NCBI GenBank assembly: GCA_036390175.1
Contig: DASWCG010000348.1
Coordinates: forward strand, 1 to 10,185
Length of the DNA stretch: 10,185 nucleotides
Source: DASQHY01 sp036390175
Lineage (GTDB): Bacteria; Acidobacteriota; Terriglobia; Acidiferrales; UBA7541
Direction of reading: 5' to 3'
The notes under the pieces were generated by a model. The model searched no databases. It had not been told where the DNA came from and saw only the letters and a program-made list of their open reading frames with translations. Both the position numbers and the translations under genes were made by a program. Shown one piece after another: positions 6,167 to 10,185 of the stretch (positions are counted from its first letter, which is position 1; every line of letters starts with the position of its first letter).

Positions 6167-7054
6167 GTGATTCATCGCCACGTTTTTCACAACGACAGGG
6201 TCGTTCCCATCGAAAGGGTCCGGCTGTCGCCCGGTCAGGCCGGGCTGCTGAATGGCTGGGGCATTTTCACCACGCTGCGCATCGTGCAAGGCGAGGCGTT
6301 TGCCTACGAGCGGCACTGGCGCCGTCTGGAAAAAGACGCCGCGCGCATCTCTCTCCCCTTTCCGTTTAACGCCGCCAAGGTCCGCGTCAATTTGGGCGAC
6401 CTGTTGCGCGCCAACGAAGTCACCGAAGGCTGCGCGCGCATTTACGCCGTCTACAACCAGGCCGGCTTCTGGCAAAGCGGCGAAAAGGTTCCTCCGGTGG
6501 ACCTTATTTTGTATTCTGCCGGACTGCCGGAGTACCGCGAGCCGGCCCGGCTCGCTCTGCGCGAGCATGCGCGTCACGCTGCTTCCCCTCTGGCGGGCGT
6601 CAAGGTCATTTCCTGGCTGAACAACGTGTGGACCCTCGCGGAAGCCAAGAAATCAGGCTTTGATGAAGCGCTGTGTCTGAATGAGCGCGGCGAAGTGGCC
6701 GAGTGCACCGCCGCGAATGTCTTCTGCATCCGCGGCGAAAAAGTGTCCACTCCTCCGCTCCGGTCAGGATGTCTGGAAGGCGTCACGCGGCAAGTCCTCC
6801 TGGAGATTGGCCCGGAAGCCGGCGTGCGGTTCATCGAAGAAACGCTTCGCCCGGAAGATTTTTATGCTGCCGACGAAGTGTTTATTTCTTCGACCAACCG
6901 GAATCTCCTGGCCGTGGGAGAAATCGAAGGTCATCGCCTTGCCGCCGCGCCCGGCCCCATGACCCGGAAGCTGGAAGGTATTTTTGCCGCCTACGTGGCC
7001 GACTACGTCTCGCGCCGCACCTCCGCGTCTGCGGGAGTTCCGTCCCGTCCCTGA
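6167..7054 (+). CDS. PLP-dependent class IV aminotransferase (BCAT / D-amino acid transaminase / ADC lyase family)
   Basis: Encodes 295 residues from the GTG at 6167-6169 (VIHRHVFHNDRVVP), which matches where this family begins; a TTG at 6104 would add 21 unrelated residues and precede the likely promoter. Fold-type IV landmarks are GWGIFTTLRIVQGEAFAYERH (30-50), the PLP-linking Lys146 in GVKVISWLNNVWTLAEAKK, FDEALCLNERGEVAE with the PLP-nitrogen Glu179, CTAANVF (180-186), STPPLRSGCLEGVTRQVLLE (194-213) and DEVFISSTNRNLLAV (236-250). The sequence around Glu179 (AECTAANVF) resembles 4-amino-4-deoxychorismate lyase (PabC) rather than the TEGSSSNVF of many transaminases, but the neighbours give no folate or branched-chain context. 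The substrate is therefore left open. The SD is poor. The tail after about residue 283 is non-conserved. Confidence 0.9.
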   Translation: MIHRHVFHNDRVVPIERVRLSPGQAGLLNGWGIFTTLRIVQGEAFAYERHWRRLEKDAARISLPFPFNAAKVRVNLGDLLRANEVTEGCARIYAVYNQAGFWQSGEKVPPVDLILYSAGLPEYREPARLALREHARHAASPLAGVKVISWLNNVWTLAEAKKSGFDEALCLNERGEVAECTAANVFCIRGEKVSTPPLRSGCLEGVTRQVLLEIGPEAGVRFIEETLRPEDFYAADEVFISSTNRNLLAVGEIEGHRLAAAPGPMTRKLEGIFAAYVADYVSRRTSASAGVPSRP

Positions 7055-7143
7055 ATCAGCACGAAGCGCCCCCGGGGCGTGTCTTGCATCCGTGCCGGAG
7101 GGCTTTACGGCCGGCGCCGCGGAGAGTATTTGGCGCGACACCG

Positions 7144-7152
7144 TGCTAAGAT
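7144..7152 (+). promoter_or_regulatory. Candidate extended -10 promoter for the FHA-GAF-SpoIIE gene
   Basis: TGC-TAAGAT carries the TGn extension and a 4/6 -10 match, 21 bases before the ATG, which would give a leader of about 15 bases. No -35 at suitable spacing was found. The 119-base gap before it contains a GC-rich inverted repeat (7067-7079) without a T run and nothing else that I can name. Confidence 0.42.
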
Positions 7153-7173
7153 TCGTTTCTCGCGGGTCTGTCC

Positions 7174-8877
7174 ATGCTCGAACCCCAGTCTGCGCCCGAG
7201 ACCTCACTGGAATTGATCGCGCCGGATGGCGCCCGCCGCGTGGTGCGTGTCTCAACGTTCCCCTTCCTTATCGGCCGCGGAACGGACACCGGCAATCATC
7301 TGCAGCTTCCCGACCGGCGCGTTTCCCGGCAATGCGCGGCCTTGGTGCTTCGCGACGCCCAAATCTGCATTGAGGACCGCGGCCAGCGCCGCGGGCTCTT
7401 TGTCAATGGAGAGCGCGTCGAGAATCGCGCCCTCTTCGATGGCGATGTCATCACGTTCGGCCTGGAAGATTCCTTTCAGCTCATCTTTCACGGCGCCGCC
7501 ATCGAGGGATCGATCCCCGAGCTATTCACCCGCATCGAGCACGTCACCGCCACCGATTCCGGCGCCGGTGGTTTGCGCAAGCTGAGCCTTCTGTTGGAAG
7601 CTACGACGCTGCTGCACTCGCAGTTGCCGCTCCATTCGATTCTCGAACACATGGTGGATCAGACGATTTCACTCACCGATGCGGACCGCGGCCTGCTCTT
7701 GCGGCAAGATGAAACGGGCAAGCTGCACGTCCGTCTGGCCCGTCAAGTGGGCGCGAAGCGGCTTCCCCTCGAAGGCCTCGAACCCAGCCAGACGGCGGTC
7801 CGGCAGGCGCTGGAAAATAAATCGAGCATCGTCACCGAAGACATTGAGCACGCCGACCTCGATTTGAAGGCGGCCCAGAGCGTCATCGCGCAGCGTTTGC
7901 GCGCCGTCGTGGTCATCCCGCTCTACGCCATGCCTCCAACGGCCTCGCCGGAGGCGACTCACCCGGCAGTTCGCGGCGAGCTGCTCGGTGTGCTGTATCT
8001 GGACAGCCGCCGGCCCACGGCGTTCTCGAAACTTGAGCGGCAGATTCTCGATGCTATTTCTTTGGAAGCCGCGAGCGTGCTCGACAACGCGCGGCTGGTG
8101 GAGCGCGAGCGCGAACGGCAGCGCATGGAGCAGGAGCTCGGCATCGCCCGCGAAATCCAGCAGGCGTTGCTGCCGCGCGAATTCCAGCACTTCCCTCACT
8201 TGCAAGTGACGGGCATGAATCAGCCCTGCCTGACCGTCGGAGGGGACTACTTTGACGTCCTGCGGCTCGACGGCGATCGCACCGCTTTTCTCATTGCCGA
8301 CGTTTCCGGCAAAGGCTTGGGCGCGGCGCTTCTCACCACCATGCTTCAGGGCGCGCTCTCCGGAATGACCCTCAGCCAGGATCCCGCCACGGTGTTCAAC
8401 CATATCAACCACTTTCTCTGCGACCACTCGAGCCTCGGCCGCTACGCCACGCTGTTCTTTGCCATCCTCGACCGGAAAGGCGGCCTCGAGTTCACCAATG
8501 CCGGCCATCCTTCGCCGCTGCTCCTCCGCCAGGGGCGTGTCGAAGCGCCCTTTCCGGCAAGCGGCTACCCGGTGGGCTTGATTCCCGAAGCTGTGTTCAC
8601 CAGCGCCACGGTGAATCTGGAACCCGGAGACACGCTGGTGCTGTTCAGCGATGGCATCACCGAGGCCATGGACCCCGACGAACAGGAATTCGGCACAACC
8701 CGCCTCAAACAGGCTCTCGCAGGTCAAGTGAACGCATCGGTCGAGGACCTGCAGCGCATCATCCTCGCTTCGGTCGAAAACTTCGCGCGCGGTGCGCGCC
8801 AGGCCGATGACCTCACACTCTTGCTGATCCGTTACCTCGCCGCAGGACAATTCGCCGGAGCCCGCGCCGCGTCCTAA
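7174..8877 (+). CDS. FHA-GAF-SpoIIE/PP2C-type serine phosphatase (RsbU-like)
   Basis: Encodes 567 residues with three modules. Residues about 12-106 are an FHA domain (FLIGRGTD at 31-38, VSRQCAAL at 50-57, GLFVNGERV at 74-82, DGDVITFG at 89-96). About 136-305 is a GAF domain ending in GVLYLDSRRPTAFSKLERQILD. A charged helix (306-333, probable coiled coil) leads into the SpoIIE-type PP2C domain, with the metal-binding motifs GGDYFD (356-361), ADVSGKG (375-381), TNAGHPSPLLLR (441-452), LFSDGITEAMD (490-500) and ADDLTLLLIRY (544-554). Such proteins dephosphorylate anti-sigma antagonists or related partners, with GAF and FHA as signal input. In the FHA the usual SRxHA His is Cys54 and the Asn before GxxVNG is absent, so phosphothreonine binding is doubtful. 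No membrane segment or kinase/antagonist partner is nearby. The SD is weak. Confidence 0.95.
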   Translation: MLEPQSAPETSLELIAPDGARRVVRVSTFPFLIGRGTDTGNHLQLPDRRVSRQCAALVLRDAQICIEDRGQRRGLFVNGERVENRALFDGDVITFGLEDSFQLIFHGAAIEGSIPELFTRIEHVTATDSGAGGLRKLSLLLEATTLLHSQLPLHSILEHMVDQTISLTDADRGLLLRQDETGKLHVRLARQVGAKRLPLEGLEPSQTAVRQALENKSSIVTEDIEHADLDLKAAQSVIAQRLRAVVVIPLYAMPPTASPEATHPAVRGELLGVLYLDSRRPTAFSKLERQILDAISLEAASVLDNARLVERERERQRMEQELGIAREIQQALLPREFQHFPHLQVTGMNQPCLTVGGDYFDVLRLDGDRTAFLIADVSGKGLGAALLTTMLQGALSGMTLSQDPATVFNHINHFLCDHSSLGRYATLFFAILDRKGGLEFTNAGHPSPLLLRQGRVEAPFPASGYPVGLIPEAVFTSATVNLEPGDTLVLFSDGITEAMDPDEQEFGTTRLKQALAGQVNASVEDLQRIILASVENFARGARQADDLTLLLIRYLAAGQFAGARAAS

Positions 8878-8969
8878 GGAATGTCAACATCGGGGCTGCT
8901 TCCAAGCCTGGGAACTCAAATTCGAATTAGGCTGGTCCGTTCAACAGGAAACCGCGGAGGATGATTGTG

Positions 8970-9782
8970 TTATGGGCGGGAGCGGGAGCGGCGGAGGGCG
9001 TCTTCGATGAGGGCGTCGAGTTCGGCACGGGAGAGCGTGATGCGATCGGTGGCGCTGGTTTCGGCGGCCTCGCGGGTCAAGGGAGGCGCAGGGTGCGCGC
9101 CCGGCGGCGGCGCGATGCCGTAGCGGGAGCGCGCCTCGAGCAGGGTCGTGACATCCTCTTCGGAAAGCAGGTTCTGGCGGCCGAGGAGTTCGGTCACGAG
9201 AGTAATCTTGGCAAACTGCTCGACAGCTTCCATGCGCTGGAACGCGGTCAGCAAATCCGGGCCGCACGTAACGGCGCCGTGATTGGCCATCAGAATGGCG
9301 TCATGATGAGGCACTAGAGGCGCGAGTGCGTTGCAGAGGTCGGGCGTGCCTGGAGTGGCGTAGCGCGCCAGTGGCACCTGGCCCAGGGCGACAATGATCT
9401 CGGGGAGCATAGCTTTGTCCAGCGGGCGTCCGGCGGCGGCGAAACCTGTGGCGATAGGCGGATGCGCGTGACAGATTGCTCCGGCATCGGGGCGCGCGCG
9501 GTAGATGAGCAGATGCATGGCAATTTCCGAAGAAGGGCTGCCGCCGCCGGAGATCTTGCAGCCTTGCCCGTCGGTGACGACCAGATCCTCCGGCTGCATG
9601 CGGCCTTTGCAGACTCCCGAGGGCGTGGTGAGGATGCGCCCGTCGGTCAGGCGGACGGAGAGATTGCCTTCGGTGGAGACAGCGAAGCAGCGCTCATAAA
9701 GCCAGCGGCCGGCCAGGCAAAGCTCACGCCGAAGTTCGTGCTCCGGCTTGAAGGCCCCAGGCGAGATGAACTCCGCATTCAT
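8970..9782 (-). CDS. Class II aldolase / L-fuculose-phosphate aldolase family (FucA/AraD type)
   Basis: Encodes 270 residues from the ATG at 9780-9782 (MNAEFIS). Class II aldolases use a bound zinc ion to cleave or form sugar phosphates to dihydroxyacetone phosphate and an aldehyde; relatives are decarboxylases, dehydratases or epimerases. Motifs seen are TEGNLSVRL (38-46), LTTPSG (51-56), SPSSEIAMHLLIY (82-94), CHAHPP (104-109) and MANHGAVTCGPDL (165-177). Glu86, His105, His107 and His168 have the same spacing (19, 2 and 61) as Glu73, His92, His94 and His155 of E. coli FucA, so the metal site is complete. Residues after about 222 are an extra Pro-rich linker and a charged helix absent from 215-residue FucA. 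The frame is open upstream to 10043, but homology begins at this ATG; the SD is weak. No other sugar genes are nearby, so the substrate is unassigned. Confidence 0.92.
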   Translation of the reverse strand: MNAEFISPGAFKPEHELRRELCLAGRWLYERCFAVSTEGNLSVRLTDGRILTTPSGVCKGRMQPEDLVVTDGQGCKISGGGSPSSEIAMHLLIYRARPDAGAICHAHPPIATGFAAAGRPLDKAMLPEIIVALGQVPLARYATPGTPDLCNALAPLVPHHDAILMANHGAVTCGPDLLTAFQRMEAVEQFAKITLVTELLGRQNLLSEEDVTTLLEARSRYGIAPPPGAHPAPPLTREAAETSATDRITLSRAELDALIEDALRRSRSRP

Positions 9783-9831
9783 AGATTCGTCCAAGTATCC
9801 GGTGAGCGAGACAGCGAGCCTTCTCCACTCT

Positions 9832-9848
9832 GCGCGCCGAAGACGCGC
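9832..9848 (-). promoter_or_regulatory. UUCG-capped hairpin in the 5' leader of the aldolase gene
   Basis: On the - strand GCGCG and CGCGC pair around U-C(UUCG)G, forming a compact stem with the stable C(UUCG)G tetraloop and a single bulged U. It lies about 50 bases before the aldolase start. It is not followed by a T run, so it is not a terminator. A role in mRNA stability or regulation is inference; I recognise no known riboswitch class. Confidence 0.4.
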
Positions 9849-9924
9849 ACCCTGTTCAGAATAGGAGCCATGCTCACCTGTAATGCCACGGCGGCTGGGG
9901 ACATGGGCGCCAAGGCGGTTCCGG

Positions 9925-9930
9925 ATTATA
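9925..9930 (-). promoter_or_regulatory. Perfect TATAAT, candidate promoter of the aldolase gene
   Basis: The - strand carries TATAAT here. The best -35-like sequence, TTGACG (9958-9953), is 22 bases away, longer than the usual 16-18; GTGCTT at 17 bases is a poor match. Transcription would start near 9918 and give a leader of about 135 bases that carries the UUCG hairpin. The position 35 bases past the stop codon of the frame at the right edge supports the call. Confidence 0.5.
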
Positions 9931-9964
9931 CTGCCAATCGCCAACGGAAGCACGTCAAGTCCGG

Positions 9965-10183
9965 TTACCGCTTTGTGGATGCTGCCATCGCTTCCCCATG
10001 CGACGTCAAGTTGCCGGGACTCCTCACCGGAGCGCCGCGCCAACCACGAAGCGCCTCCCTGACGAGTTTGAAGATTGTGCGTCTATTTTGAGAGATCACT
10101 TTCACCCATGCCGCGCGACCCATCATAGGGAAGTAGATACCGCGAAAACAGAGACGCGCGAGGAAGATGTTGACGCGATAACC
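9965..10183 (-). CDS. Probable 3' end of an unidentified gene entering from the right edge
   Basis: The - strand frame is open from the right border to the TAA at 9965-9967, giving 72 residues, while the other two - strand frames are closed by stops within about 140 bases of the edge. Third codon positions are mostly C or G for the first 50 codons. The visible part starts GYRVNIFLARLCFRGIYFP, continues with a basic amphipathic stretch (NRRTIFKLVREALRGWRG) and ends in a loose tail. This resembles the end of an enzyme such as a glycosyltransferase, but I cannot assign a family from so short a piece. The TATAAT of the aldolase follows its stop closely. It could also be a chance open frame. Confidence 0.42.
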   Translation of the reverse strand, partial: GYRVNIFLARLCFRGIYFPMMGRAAWVKVISQNRRTIFKLVREALRGWRGAPVRSPGNLTSHGEAMAASTKR

Positions 10184-10185
10184 CA

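Noticed and set aside
7067..7079. GC-rich inverted repeat after the aminotransferase as a terminator
   Set aside because: The perfect repeat leaves a one-base loop and is followed by TGTCTTGC, not a T run.
7669..8850. Long - strand open frame (393 codons) across the phosphatase gene
   Set aside because: It is antisense to a protein with clear GAF and SpoIIE motifs; its translation shows no family motif and it is explained by high GC at third codon positions.
8905..8933. AGCCT/AGGCT repeat with the AATTCGAATT palindrome between the converging phosphatase and aldolase genes as a bidirectional terminator
   Set aside because: The outer stem is only five pairs with a long loop and there is no T run on either strand.
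9462..10091. + strand open frame of 209 codons at the right end
   Set aside because: Its first half is antisense to the aldolase active-site region and the rest shows no recognisable motif; no SD at the start.
1..10185. CRISPR arrays, tRNA/rRNA genes, insertion sequences, phage or defence genes
   Set aside because: None of the expected repeats, cloverleaf sequences, terminal inverted repeats or protein motifs was seen on either strand.

Overview
The window is high-GC bacterial chromosome with a standard housekeeping layout. Gene content and order (a DUF3857/transglutaminase-type protein, then a block rplM-rpsI-rpsB-tsf-pyrH-frr, then an FHA-GAF-SpoIIE phosphatase) fit Acidobacteriota best. 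That assignment is inferred from gene style and protein flavour, not from a marker search. I see no insertion sequence, phage gene, CRISPR array, tRNA or rRNA.

Left part (1-1361, + strand): the 3' portion of a gene for a DUF3857/transglutaminase-like protein that runs off the left edge. Two of its three catalytic positions are substituted, so it looks like a pseudoenzyme. It converges with the translation block, with only 30 bases between the stop codons.

Central block (1392-5754, all on - strand, transcribed right to left): rplM (L13), rpsI (S9), rpsB (S2), tsf (EF-Ts), pyrH (UMP kinase) and frr (ribosome recycling factor). A near-consensus sigma-70 promoter lies just upstream of rplM. A strong intrinsic terminator sits after tsf, and an extended -10 promoter follows it before pyrH. 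The block therefore probably makes two transcripts: a ribosomal-protein/elongation-factor one and a pyrH-frr one. The leaders of rpsB and frr hold inverted repeats that could regulate translation; rpsB starts at TTG and rpsI at GTG, each behind a strong Shine-Dalgarno sequence.

Right part: divergent from rplM are a 68-residue protein of unknown function, a PLP-dependent class IV aminotransferase, and an FHA-GAF-SpoIIE/PP2C phosphatase (all +). A class II (fuculose-phosphate type) aldolase lies on the - strand and converges with the phosphatase. It has a 5' leader carrying a UUCG-capped hairpin and a perfect TATAAT. At the right edge a - strand reading frame open to the border is probably the 3' end of another gene.

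The window looks mostly ordinary. The points worth a second look are the degenerate transglutaminase active site, the folded leaders of rpsB and frr, the possible basic N-terminal extension of EF-Ts, the altered FHA motif, and the uncharacterised 68-residue protein. I found no convincing new multi-gene system.
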